Shown here: one piece after another, positions 11,190 to 21,480 of the stretch | Layout: each line of letters starts with the position of its first letter | Position numbering within the stretch: the first letter of the stretch is position 1 | Assembly: GCA_012845835.1 (NCBI GenBank) | Contig: JABAKD010000023.1 | Coordinates: 25,647,972 to 25,711,971 of the forward strand | DNA from: Undaria pinnatifida | Taxonomy: Eukaryota; Sar; Phaeophyceae; Laminariales; Alariaceae | Length of the DNA stretch: 64,000 bases | Direction of reading: 5' to 3' | Notes under the pieces: model-generated | The model's input: the letters and a program-made list of their open reading frames with translations, nothing else | What the model was told of the DNA's origin: nothing | Databases searched by the model: none | Translations under genes and position numbers: made by a program

Positions 11190-11546
11190 TTTGTACGGTT
11201 TGCTCGACGGAGTGGACAATCCGCTCCGTGAAAAAATCCGTCTGACGGATATCCGCTCCGCAATAATCCGCACAAATCTCGATGTCGGATATCCGCTCCG
11301 TAAAAAATCGTGACTTTTTCTGTGAGCGAATATCCGCTCCGGTCCGCTCCGTGACAAATAAAAAAATCCGCTCCGCTCCGTGACATCCATGAACATACGG
11401 ATATCCGTTCCGTCGTAATCCGTGGATTTTTTATGAACGGAAATCCGCACCGTGACAATCCGCAACTCATTGCTAGAGCGAATATCCGCTCCGCTCCGCT
11501 CCGTCAGATTCTAAAAATAAAAAATCCGCACCGCGGTGCGGATCTT
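11190..11546. repeat. hAT subterminal motif cluster, right
   Basis: The same CCGCTCCG-rich motifs as the left cluster, mirrored, run up to the right terminal inverted repeat. Confidence 0.75.
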
Positions 11547-11564
11547 ACTCCGTGAACATCCCTG

Positions 11565-11860
11565 CTGATTTCCGTCTTCCTTTTGCAAAGGAGGCAGCAA
11601 CCGCGGTCCCAATAGGCACAGACCCAGCCAAGAACAGGCGTAAGCGCCGTGGCAAGGCGCAGACCTAGAGGGGCCTGGTTGCCGTCTTCCTATATAGCAT
11701 GGGAGACAGCAACAGCGGTCCCAATAGGCACAGGCCTAACCCAAAACAGGCGTAAGCCACGTGGCAAGGCACAGCCCTAGAGGGGGCTGGTTGTCGTCTT
11801 CAGCATGGAAGACAGCAACAACGGTCCCAATAGGCACAGACCCAAATGAATATGGGCCTT
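11565..11860 (+). repeat. 106-112-bp tandem repeat, right part
   Basis: GGTCCCAATAGGCACAG starts at 11605, 11717 and 11823, giving periods of 112 and 106 bp. Each unit also contains GGCAAGGC, then CTAGAGGGG, then TGCCGTCTTC. It continues the array interrupted at 9305. Confidence 0.85.
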
Positions 11861-13130
11861 CACCCTGTCTCTCCTAGAAAAGCAACACATTATCAAGCGG
11901 GCAACAAAACGAAAACAGACCAAACCAAACTGACATAAGACAGAAGCAAGAAATGCCGCGTTCGCGGCGACATAAAGACAACGCGCCGCGATAGCGACGA
12001 GGTAGGACGGCGATAGCAGAGGATGGGGACGGACCAGTGGCAAGCGGATGCCTTGCACAGCTATTTTTTAGAAACACGACATCACTGGACAGGCGAACGA
12101 CATGTACAGCGGAGCACGGGGCGTCGGCCAACATAGCAGCCGCTAATTGTGTTAATGTGCGCGGTACACGAATGTGTGTATGCTTTCACATATATATCAG
12201 CGGGACAGTTCAGTATCGCCTAGAGAGGCCTGACTCCTATCTCCCTGCTGAAAGGAGATGGAAACAACGTTCCTCCCAAGCTCGGCCAGACCCATACCAG
12301 TAGATGATAGGCGCGGCCAAGCATGCGCGAACACACCAGTATGAGTAAAATAAAATGAATCGTAATTTCTAAAAAGGAAGCATTCCGCTCTTATGCAAGA
12401 GGGAACATGGGTACCATCAACAACACGCAATTCGATAGCATCGAGCGTGTTGGTTATAGCACTTGACATTAAAGCGGCGCATGCGTCCTTCCGTCGCCTT
12501 TCGATAGCTGATCAAAACGTAACACGACAAACTAACCAGGCGGCATATTTATCCTTCGGTCGCCTTTATACCCAATAAACATGGAAAACAACAAAAGCAT
12601 ACGTCGTAGTCTACGGGGCACTCGGGAATGCTGAAACGCATCACGAGAAATGCGTACTGCATGTACAACGTATTATTGATTCAACTCGTCATTTTTTTTT
12701 TTTTTTTTTTCGGGAGACGACCGTGTGTGTAACGTCTCCCATGAAACAAATACAAGGTAAAATATGAAACTGCTGTATGTACTCGTAAACATATGTCGTG
12801 GCTTTGTGACGACAAGATATTCCATCCCTAGGATGAAGAGTCAGCACTTTCGTGTCGTACACATACGCGTCCGGCCCTCTCATAAGAAAGTATAAAAAAA
12901 AAAAAAAAAAAAAAGTACCCCACAAGAAACTCAGCCTTGACATTACAGGGGAAATTTGAAAAGTCCAAAAAGGAAGTCCACAGCTATTATACTGAAGTTA
13001 GTGCGGGACACACCGCTTTTTCAAATGAGAAAGACAGCTTAAGCCCGATTTCTGGTTTCTGATGAGCGGGCCGGTACTGTAATGCAGTATGTCGCAACAA
13101 CTCCCGACGCAGTGTTCAGAGCAATCAGCA
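11861..13130. other. No gene recognised; poly(T) and poly(A) tracts
   Basis: A run of about 20 T (12692-12710) is followed directly by an 8-bp-arm hairpin GGGAGACG...CGTCTCCC (12712-12740). A run of A lies at 12894-12914. Between them is a segment of about 55 bp (TGTCGTGGCTTTGTGACGAC and following, 12797-12850) with a diverged partner at 31652-31712. This could be old retroposed material, but the ends are not clear. Confidence 0.4.
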
Positions 13131-13232
13131 CGTCAAGCTATTGGTGCAGCTCGCAGCGGTATATGGTTACTGATATCTGTACGTCAAGCTATTGGTGCAG
13201 CTCGCAGCGGTATATGGTTACTGATACCTGTA
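13131..13232 (+). repeat. 51-bp tandem duplication
   Basis: CGTCAAGCTATTGGTGCAGC starts at 13131 and 13182. The copies differ at the last few bases. The period is divisible by three, so overlapping frames stay open; I see no other sign of coding. Confidence 0.9.
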
Positions 13233-13689
13233 CTGTGGTTTTTGGTTCCATTGCTCTCGTTTCACAGCATGCCCGCGGGTCGTCACTCTGACAGCACTCC
13301 AGACAGCAGGCGTGTTCGTCTATACTCGCGATTACCGTGCGGTTCGTACAGTGCAGGCAGCCCAACCGCTGTAGTTTGTAGCCGCGAGTTGGTTAGTTGT
13401 GGGGACGGGGGAACTCTATGCTGTAGTTGAGTGGATACCCGCGGCCATGTGAGTACAGTTTGCACATTGGACCTTTTGGTTCGTGCGCCTTTTTCCTTTT
13501 CGTGCGTTTTTAGGCGGGAAAGCGTAGTATTTCCCGGACGAATTTAGATTTTCTTTGATTTTTCGGATCTTCCTAGGGCTCCAGCACCTTTGTGTGACCA
13601 CGGACTCAAGATTATTAACAAGAGTTAATGTGAGAAAACAACAACATGGTTACGTTACGCGTCCACCTTGCTGCTATATTATCAGCGGT

Positions 13690-14710
13690 TGTGGTGGTAC
13701 TCCGAGTGGGGGATGCGTGGTTGGTCGGTGTTGGGAAGCGTGCTCCTCATGGGTTCCGGTGCCCTTGTTTGGTCTCTCCTCATGGCTCGCTGGATAGACT
13801 CAAAAGCTTATACATTATTTCCTCTTCATTGTACTCTAAAAGACAGACGACACAGGCCTAGCCACGATAGGGCTGGGTAGAGCAGGTAGAGCAGGTAGAG
13901 CAGGTAGAGCAGGTAGTGAGATGTGGGGCGTCCTGCTTGTCCCATCATCGTCACCTACATTATCGCCCATCTATGATGGCCTTGACGTGAATGTGACATC
14001 TAAAGTCACGTGGTTTCACCTCAACCATGACATGGCTGCACGTCGAATCTATAAAGCTATCCTTCTACGGAGGGCACTCCATTACACTAGGCCACCCTGA
14101 ATAGTCGTAGATGCAGGTCACCTGCCAATCAAATGATGTCAAGAAAACATCCAGAATTGGGAAGGGAATCGAAGATGAGGCTATTCGAAACAAACGAAAA
14201 TGAGGCTATAGATTCCCCCACACCTCGTAATAATGAGGCTTAAACGCCTCATTGCAAGATATACAACCCTATGATGGAGCTCACAACCGTGAGAGCTCGA
14301 GAGTCCTGCCGACGACGCCAATTGTGGTGGTACTCCGAGTAGGGGATGCGTGGTTGGTCGGTGTTGGGAAGCGTGCTCCTCATGGGTTCCGGTGCCCTTG
14401 TTTGGTCTCTCCTCATGGCTCGTTGGATAGACTCAAAAGCTTATACATTATTTCCTCTTCATTGTACTCTAAAAGACAGACGACACAGGCCTAGCCACGA
14501 TAGGGCTGGGTAGAGCAGGTAGAGCAGGTAGAGCAGGTAGTGAGATGTGGGGCGTCCTGCTTGTCCCATCATCGTCACCTACATTATCGCCCATCTATGA
14601 TGGCCTTGACGTGAATGTGACATCTAAAGTCACGTGGTTTCACCTCAACCATGACATGGCTGCACGTCGAATCTATAAAGCTATCCTTCTACGGAGGGCA
14701 CTCCATTACA
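13690..14710 (-). mobile_element. TRIM-1 copy b, complete miniature LTR retroelement
   Basis: Two direct LTRs, 13690-14086 and 14323-14710, begin TGTGGTGGTACTCCGAG and end CACTCCATTACA. They enclose a 236-bp interior. The 4-bp target duplication CGGT lies at 13686-13689 and 14711-14714. Read on the minus strand, a primer-binding site TGGCGTCGTCGGCAGG sits two bases inside the 5' LTR (complement at 14305-14320), and a purine tract CAGGGTGGCCTAG abuts the 3' LTR. No protein is encoded. The LTRs differ mainly in the number of short GTAGAGCAG units near 13870-13915 and 14510-14540 and at very few other sites by eye, so the insertion is young. It looks whole. Confidence 0.9.
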
Positions 14711-14814
14711 CGGTGCTATCGTGTATACCTGGCATCAGGGTATAGCGCACCGGAAGCAACCCGTAAAATTTACCAGGTAATACAAGGGTAATATAATATA
14801 TACAAGAGTTTTAT

Positions 14815-14888
14815 ACAAGTAGTAGGTGTAGTGCAGATAGATTATTCTAGGCACAACGCTGTTCATACAGCAGTAGTAGTAAAAATGA
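14815..14888 (+). repeat. Dispersed repeat, partner at 56068-56150
   Basis: GGCACAACGCTGTTCATACAG followed by CAGTAGTAGTAAAAATGAA occurs here and in reverse complement at 56068-56110. Flanking similarity (AGTGCAGATAGAT) extends the match to about 80 bp. Confidence 0.75.
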
Positions 14889-15095
14889 AATATTAGAGTG
14901 TTTGCGAAAATACGTTTCTAAAAATTTACTTGCCTTCCGCTAAAAAAAGTAAATTGCCTTCCCACCGAGTTTTGGTGTGTTTGCGCTAGCGGTAAACAAA
15001 ATCCTGCAGGCGACGCCTCCGAAATTTAGAAGGGAAACGGGGATGTGCGCGATTGCAATATACGTACGAGTACATACAGCAGCAGTACGAGTACT

Positions 15096-15240
15096 CGTAG
15101 TATTATACGATACACGAGTACTCGCTGGACGTACTCCAGTCTCGAGCCTCCCGTTCCAGGTGCAGCATACCTGGTACACGGTATAATACATGCAAGCACC
15201 CAACAGACTACAAATCAGAGGTATGGGGGTCTGTCTATAC
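15096..15240 (+). repeat. Direct repeat flanking X, left copy
   Basis: TACGATACACGAGTACTCG, then GACGTACTCCAGTCTCGAGCC, then ACAGACTACAAATCAGAGG, ending GGTCTGTCT; repeated at 16415-16542. It may be an older tandem duplication into which X inserted. Confidence 0.75.
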
Positions 15241-15278
15241 GTACAGCAGCAGCAGTACGAGTTACTGCTGTATAGTAC

Positions 15279-16416
15279 TACAAGGGGCTACGCCGGCGGC
15301 CTGGACGGCCGCCGGTCGCAGCGCAGGATAGTAAATACTAAGAGGGTAAGAAGTAATGCCAAGAGTTAGACGAAGTTTGTTAATTCGTATGATATATGGG
15401 AGATACTGGGAAGGGAAAATGCCGACAAATTTTTCCCGATTTCCCGTGTGCGGCGGAACAATGCGAGAAGGCAGCCTGGAAATTATGGGAGAGCATTGCG
15501 GTTCACCCCAGCTGGGTGACGCTCTGCGTTGCTACGCAGAAAGGCGCGGCCACAGCTGCTGCTGTGCATATACCATTTGTAGCTTCGTGATGCTGCTGTG
15601 CATATACCATTTATTTGTAGCTTCGTGATGCTGCTGTGCATATACCATTTGTAGCTTCGTCATGCTGCAGACTCATCATAGCTTCAGCTACTGCTGCTGT
15701 ACATCATGTACATGTACGTGCTGCTGTAGACTACCGGGGGTTCAAAAATATGGAGAGTTCGCAGTTCTCCACGACGCCTAGCTGCTGCTGTGCATATACC
15801 ATTTGTAGCTTCGTGATTCTGCTGTGCATATATCATTTGTAGCTTCGTGATGCTGCTGTGCATATACCATTTGTAGCTTCGTGATGCTGCAGGCTCATCA
15901 TAGCTTCAGCTACTGCTGTACATCATGTACATGTATACGTGCTGCTGTAGACTACCGGGGGTTCAAAAATATTGAGAGTTTGCAGTTCTCCACTACGCCT
16001 GGGTGGCATGTGTTCTCGGGGATCACGAACTTTTCTTCCCCAGATCCTAGCACAAACCTCGCTTAGTGGCCTTTACAATGGCGACGCCGGCCAGGTAATC
16101 GACCCCCCCCCGTGTGTCGGAGGTCAGAGAACACGTACCGAAGAAATAACGCGAAGACATTAGCCCTGTGTGCAGACTACGCACCAAACGTCTCACAGGG
16201 CACGATTTTTCGGAGATCTCGTCGTAGATCTCGACGTCGAGGCCTCGCGCGCGCGCTACGGCGCCGAGCGGGCGGATCAGCTGAGCCGGTGGTTGCAGGC
16301 GAGGCGGGGGCACGCCTCAGCGAAGAAACCGCGCGGAAGGGCGGTCAGAGGCGGGAGATATCCGCAGACGTAAGGATGTGCATATGTGATAAGCGAACTA
16401 AGATATATAGATTTAT
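15279..16416. mobile_element. Repeat X copy 1, about 1.1 kb, unclassified
   Basis: This is nearly identical to 27779-28900. The shared segment runs from TACAARGGGCTACG to AGATATATAGATTTAT, with unrelated DNA outside both copies. The left border carries a GC-rich hairpin (CCGGCGGCC...GGCCGCCGG, 15293-15315). The other border, read on the minus strand, is TCTATATATCTTAG, which recalls Helitron 5' ends. A CTRR 3' end is not clear and there is no target duplication, so a non-autonomous Helitron is only a guess. The interior contains 34-bp tandem repeats. No protein is encoded. Confidence 0.7.
15565..15900 (+). repeat. 34-bp tandem repeat inside X
   Basis: Units of GCTGCTGTGCATATACCATT followed by TGTAGCTTCGTGAT are repeated three or four times near 15560-15665 and again near 15783-15890, separated by a unique segment. 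The same arrangement is kept in the copy at 28052-28372. Confidence 0.9.
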
Positions 16417-16707
16417 ACGATACGAGTACTCGTTGTACGTACTCCAGTCTCGAGCCTCTCGTTTCAGGTGCAGCAGTACCTGGAACACGGTACATGCAAG
16501 CACCCAACAGACTACAAATCAGAGGCATGGCGGTCTGTCTCGCGCGTAAAAACTCCTTGTGAGCAGGGACTACCGCATTACACGTGCTACAAGCAGAGCA
16601 ACGCCTTCCTCATGCAACGGAAGGGAAGGCGAAGCGCAGTTTCCCCATGGAACGTGGACCTGTTATTGCGAAGCACCACCCTGCGAAGAATCCGCAGTGC
16701 ACGCAGC

Positions 16708-16747
16708 GGTTTAGGGCAGAGGAGTTTCCGCTCCTCTGCCCTAAACC
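16708..16747. other. Perfect 17-bp-arm inverted repeat
   Basis: GGTTTAGGGCAGAGGAG, spacer TTTCCG, then the exact complement. It could form a stable hairpin. The function is unknown. Confidence 0.95.
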
Positions 16748-17549
16748 AAGAGTCATGCCACGCTTCAGTCGCGGTGATGTTGGAGAAGCGCGGTGGCTGC
16801 TGTCGCACAGATGGACCGATACGAGTCCTATCTTGCCAGATGCGGCACACGATAGCCGCAATCAAGGCGCGTGGTGTCGCTCTCTGCGTTGAGGCTCCTC
16901 TCCGCGTGCGTTCGACTCCGCCAGCTGCGACAAGTTCACCACAGCTTGCAGCAAGCGCTGAACCCTTGGTCACGGACGCAGAGGGCAGCAACAGACGGTT
17001 CATCACCGGCCTGCTGCATATATCTGATGTTACGCCTGCGCGTCGTGCTCAGGGTACTACCCTCTCCATCCTCCGTGCGTTCGTTGCTTGTGCTGCTGCT
17101 GTGCAAACAGCGGTGCTTGTCCTGTTTGTCCCGTGGTTGGGGCACTATTAGGCCCTTGCAGAGGCGTTCTGCTTCGGAAAAATGCTCGGTGCGTTGTAGG
17201 CCAATAAAACAGAGAGACAAAATTTACCGCAACTTTTGATCAAAACCTACCTTCGATGAAGTACATTTTTGCCTTTTTTTCAGAAATTTACCGCAAATCT
17301 TACCTTCGGGACAATTTTTGAACAAGTAAATTTCTAAAACGTACTTTCGCAAACACACTAATATGTCGTTTGTGTTCACCTTGGGCTCTGTTTCATTCAG
17401 AAGCTGTCCCCCATTCTTTATGATTTATCGTTACACGTAGGTGCTAAACATCTAAGCGTCTAATACGACATGCAACCAATCACCACACCCCCGCCTGGGC
17501 TTGCGAGGCCCGTGTGGGGCAGGGGTGGGTGTCAGCGCGCTAGAAAAGG

Positions 17550-18292
17550 GACGAGGCGTCGCGGCAGGCTGCCGTAAATATCCACTAAACAGCCGCCGTT
17601 GGACGCCTGAGAGGCATGTGCGGGACTACCCTGTGCATACCAGACTGAATCTGGGCTCTGCTGGGCGAGGCCTACCGTGCCACCCTGCCGGGGTGCCGGG
17701 CTCAGCACTCGCCCACCCACACTGTGCCCCTCCCGGACAAGGCATCGCGACAGCTGTCGTATATATCCACTAAACAGCCGCCGTTGGACGCTTGAGAGAC
17801 ATGTGCGGGACTACCCTGTGCATACCAGACTTAATCTGGGCTCTGCTGGGCGAGGCCTACCGTGCCACCCTGCCGGGGTGCCGGACTCAGCACTCGCCCA
17901 CCCACACTATGACCCTCCCGGACAAGGCATCGCGACAGCTGTCGTATATATCCACTAAACAGCCGCCGTTGGACGCCTGAGAGACATGTGCGGGACTACC
18001 CTGTGCATACCAAACTGAATCTGGGCTCTGCTGGGCGAGGCCTATCGTGCCACCCTGCCGGGGTGCCGGACTCAGCACTCGCCCACCCACACTATGCCTC
18101 CCGGACGAGGCATCGCGACAGCTGTCGTATATATCCACTAAACAGCCGCCGTTGGACGCCTGAGAGGCATGTGCGGGACTACCCTGTGCATACCAGACTG
18201 AATCTGGGCTCTGCTGGGCGAGGCCTACCGTGCCACCCTGCCGGGGTGCCGGGCTCAGCACTCGCCCACCCACACTATGCCCCTCCCGGCCT
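17550..18292 (+). repeat. 185-bp satellite, four units
   Basis: TCCACTAAACAGCCGCCGTT starts at 17581, 17766, 17951 and 18134, giving periods of 185, 185 and 183 bp. Units are about 95% alike by eye and each contains the palindrome GACAGCTGTC upstream of the landmark (altered in the first unit). The period is not a multiple of three, so the long open frames on both strands cannot encode a true protein repeat. High similarity means recent amplification. Confidence 0.95.
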
Positions 18293-18299
18293 ACCCGCG

Positions 18300-19178
18300 T
18301 GGGACCCACGTGGTGTGCCCTCGCGACCCCGTTTGGGCATCGCGAGGCGCACTGGTCGTCGCCTACCTAACGTCTTTGCGGACAACGGGCTCGGCGATGA
18401 CCCCCCTCGCTGTATGCGCCGTCGCCATCCTTCTTCGAAGCTAGGGTTCACTACTGCTGTTCTCTCTCAAGACCTACGATCATGAAAAGTTTCGAGCGAT
18501 TATTTTTTTGCGGATATTTTTTTAGTTTTAAGCTCCCGAAATAGCTGCATTAGAAATAAGGGGCGTCCATTATGGCTTCTGATCTTTCAAAAGTGGTTTT
18601 ATTTCGAATTGGTAGGTCTTGTTTTGCCGTTTGCCTTTACTTTTGAAATCTGACACATACACTGCCGCCGGCGACGTTAAGTCACCACCGCCTCTGCTGC
18701 CGTCTCTTCTGCTGCGCTGCTGCTGTCGCGTTTGTGTGAGGACGAATCTCTGTCTCACCTACAACGAGCGCAGTATGCTGTCGTAGGTGTGTTTGTGTAA
18801 TCGTGATTCTTTGTTGTGGGTGATGCGTGACGTGTGCAGCAGGCGGGTATAATACAAGGTACAGCAGTGTAGGCAGTATACGTGGGCAGTGGTGACATGT
18901 GATACTTGATACGAGGTAGTATCCAAAAGTCAAATGATCCCCGTAATGAGAGGTTGGAAGAGCTGTTATTTCGGGAGGAAGAGCTGTTATTTTCTTATTT
19001 CTGGTCCCATAGTGGAGAGTTTTAATTTTTGGCATCGGAGATCCCAGAGAGAAATAATCGCTGACGATATTCGCAATAATGGTTGGTCTTGAACTTGGTA
19101 TCTATATATGTGAGATTTATCTGAGGATAACAAGGGACTAAGCGACCTCACCCTCTGTGAACGAGGCTTAGAGGGGTT
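18300..19178. other. No gene recognised
   Basis: A short hairpin GCGTGGGACCCACGT lies at 18298-18312. A 117-codon minus-strand frame (18682-19035) is His/Thr-rich and does not look like a protein. Nothing else can be supported. Confidence 0.4.
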
Positions 19179-19688
19179 GGCGCCAAAACATAAACAAAAG
19201 TGCGATGTGTCGCCGGGGCTGCGGAGCAACACTCCGAAGATAGCCCTTACGACAAATGAGAGGTGTGCGCGAGGCTACTGTCCACGCGCCTACCGAACCT
19301 ACACTCGTTCGGGCTCAGCCAATCGACGCCTACCGCACAACCTCCACGTGAGGGGGCGGGCTCAGCCCTCGATCGCTCGAGCTACACCTCCCACAGCACA
19401 GCCGTCCCACCGCTCCAGGGCTGGTCATCGTCTGGCGTCAAAACATGAACAAAAGTGCGATGTGTCGCCGGGGCTGCGGAGCAACACTCCAAAGACAGCC
19501 CTTACGACGCATGAGAGGTGTGCGCGAGGCTACTGTCCACGCGCCTACCGAACCTACACTCGTTCGGGCTCAGCCAATCGACGCCTACCGCACAACCTCC
19601 ACGTGAGGGGGCGGGCTCAGCCCTCGATCGCTCGTGCTACACCTCCCACAGCACAGCCGTCCAACCGCTCCAGGGCTGGTCATCGTCT
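19179..19688 (+). repeat. 255-bp tandem duplication in an open frame
   Basis: GGCGCCAAAACATAAAC (19179) and GGCGTCAAAACATGAAC (19434) start two units about 96% alike. The period equals 85 codons, so a frame from 19177 to 19842 (221 residues) stays open through both units and gives an 85-residue repeat rich in Arg, Thr and Ala. Without a family match or codon bias this is most simply a DNA repeat, but a short repeat protein cannot be excluded. Confidence 0.85.
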
Positions 19689-19689
19689 C

Positions 19690-20566
19690 TACGATGACCA
19701 CCCTACGCCCGGGCTGTGCTGTCAACACTCGTGTGATAACTCGGGGACTTTCAGCCCCTCGCGGCGCGCCTGTGAGTTGCAAGCCCCCCTGCGCGCCGGA
19801 GTTGCTGGGGCCTTTTGTTCGCTCTGCATGTCCCATCCGTGAAGGGTGTGCCAGGTTCAGCCCACACCCACACAAACAAACACCACAACAAACAAGCGGA
19901 AAATAGATAAAACGTTCCGGAAGTGAAACCTGTCTCAACTCTTCGAGCTGATGTTCCATCTTTTGTCCTATATATTAATATATATAAAATCATTCCTTGA
20001 ATATCGAGTCATTCCTTGGTGTCATGGACTTTGGTCAGGAGTTTTTTGTCTCGGCCTAAGTATACGATTCGCGGAACTGGAATTCTCGGTCGAATATGGC
20101 TTGGTTCGAGCGCCGCCTTCGGGGGGCGGTTTCAACGCCCCTCGCCCTGCCGTGTCCGTTCCGCACATCGACGTGAACGCGGACGGGTGCCGAGCGAGAC
20201 GAGCGAGTGTCGAGGAGGAAATATTGAAAAATTGTTGAATCTTAATGGCTGCAACGCCTGCATGATTTCCAAAATTGGCATCATTTTCACACGGTACGTG
20301 ATAATGTTTGGAATTTTGCGGTGGCATACTCTCGAGCGTTAGTTTCTTTGCTGTACTTTTTTACTAGTTCGTTTGGTTTCTTGCTCGGCATTTTATTGCT
20401 TTTGTTTATGCTCGTTTTGCCAGCTGGAAATTCAATTTTTTAGTGTGGGCTCACCTAAAACGTGACACAACTTACCCGACGATATCCAACAACTTCGTGA
20501 CACAAATTACCGACGGCAAGACGTTTCGTGACAAAATAACTCCCAAATCATGATACTTTCACGTAA
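19690..20566. other. No gene recognised
   Basis: Around 20446-20585 a phrase of the type CGTGACACAAMTTACC recurs with variation (near 20460, 20495 and 20527). No coding sequence is supported. Confidence 0.4.
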
Positions 20567-21480
20567 CAGAATTTCGAGACAAAACTAAGCAGGTAAAGCC
20601 GTCTCTTCAGCCTTTGGCCCTGGCTTTAGCACGGCCGCTGACACTCCAGCCAGCCTCTGCTGTAGGCATGAACGAATGCGGTTGATTCGCAGCGAACTAT
20701 CCCGCTGTGCTCGCTTCTATGTGGCCATTGTCCATGCCATTTCATGTCACCTCCCTTCTGTTTTGAGCTCGTCGTCGTACGGTTGAGGTACGAGGAAACC
20801 CGTACATACTCGGTGAGAACAGCAGTACGTACGACGAGCATGAACGCCAATTGACCATATTGGCGAGCATAAAACAGCAGGTGTAGCAGCAGTAGTCGAA
20901 GGGCGAAACGTCTAGCACATAATGCAGCAACTAGTAGCAACCAGAACTACAGCAGATAGCTCAAAGTGCAGTGCGAGTGCTGTTGGCAAGTTTAGTGGTA
21001 CACGCATCACTCTGTCCAATATATATAACAGAATCTCGAGACAAAACCAAGCAGATAGAAGAGCCGTCTCTTCGGCCTTTGGCCCTGGCTTTAGCACGGC
21101 CGCTGACACTCCAGCCAGCCTCTGCTGTAGGCATGAACAAGTGCGGTTGATTCGCAGCGAACTATCCCGCTGTGCTCGCTTCTATGTGGCCATTGTCCAT
21201 GCCATTTCATATAACCTCCCTTCTGTTTTGAGCTCGTCGTCGTACGGTTGAGGTACGAGGAAACCCGCACGTACTCGGTGAGAACAGCAGTATGTACGAC
21301 GAGCATGAACGCCAACTGACGACATTGGCAAACACACAACAGCAGGTGTACAGCAGTAGCCAAAGGGCGAAACGTCTAGCACATAATGCAGCAACAAGTA
21401 GCAACCAGAACTACAGCGGATAGCTCAAAGTGCAGTGCGAGTGCCGTTCGTTGGCAAGTTTAGTCGTACACGCATCACTC
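20567..21480 (+). repeat. 462-bp tandem duplication
   Basis: CAGAATTTCGAGACAAAACT (20567) and CAGAATCTCGAGACAAAACC (21029) start two units. Shared blocks include GCCGTCTCTTC, TAGCACGGCCGCTGACACTC and AGCTCAAAGTGCAGTGCGAG. Minus-strand frames in both units are shadows of the duplication. Confidence 0.9.

Larger units (their letters stand above)
9305..11564 (+). mobile_element. hAT DNA transposon with intact ends
   Basis: The ends are inverted repeats: CAGGGATGTTCACGGAGT at 9305-9322 and its exact complement at 11547-11564. They are flanked by a perfect 8-bp target duplication CTGATTTC (9297-9304 and 11565-11572). CAGGG ends and 8-bp duplications are diagnostic of hAT. Both subterminal regions are packed with CCGCTCCG/CGGAGCGG motifs. 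The only recognised coding part is a C-terminal dimerisation domain (see 9820-10545). At 2260 bp the element is shorter than autonomous members need for a transposase of 600 or more residues, so it is probably a deletion derivative. Unaltered ends and duplication suggest a fairly recent insertion. Confidence 0.95.
14893..17361. mobile_element. TA-flanked DNA transposon with inverted ends
   Basis: The left end TTAGAGTGTTTGCGAAAATA and the complement of the right end TTAGTGTGTTTGCGAAAGTA are near-identical, and similarity continues about 40 bp inward (TAAAAATTTACTTG / TAGAAATTTACTTG). A TA dinucleotide flanks each end (14891-14892 and 17362-17363), as in Tc1/mariner-type insertions. No transposase is recognised. 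The interior holds repeat X (15279-16416), a direct repeat of about 130 bp on either side of X, and frames at 16468-17151 that match no family. It is probably non-autonomous. The class rests only on the TA duplication. Confidence 0.7.

Noticed and set aside
12692-12914. SINE bounded by poly(T) and poly(A).
   Set aside because: No pol III promoter boxes and no target duplication; the two tracts point in opposite senses.
16468-17151. 227-residue frame in the TA-flanked element as a possible transposase.
   Set aside because: No catalytic Asp/Glu pattern or DNA-binding motif; other frames over the same DNA are equally open, and it contains the perfect hairpin.
17887-18309. 140-residue minus-strand frame with repeated GRVLSPAPRQGG.
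   Set aside because: It is a shadow of the 185-bp satellite; the period is not a multiple of three.
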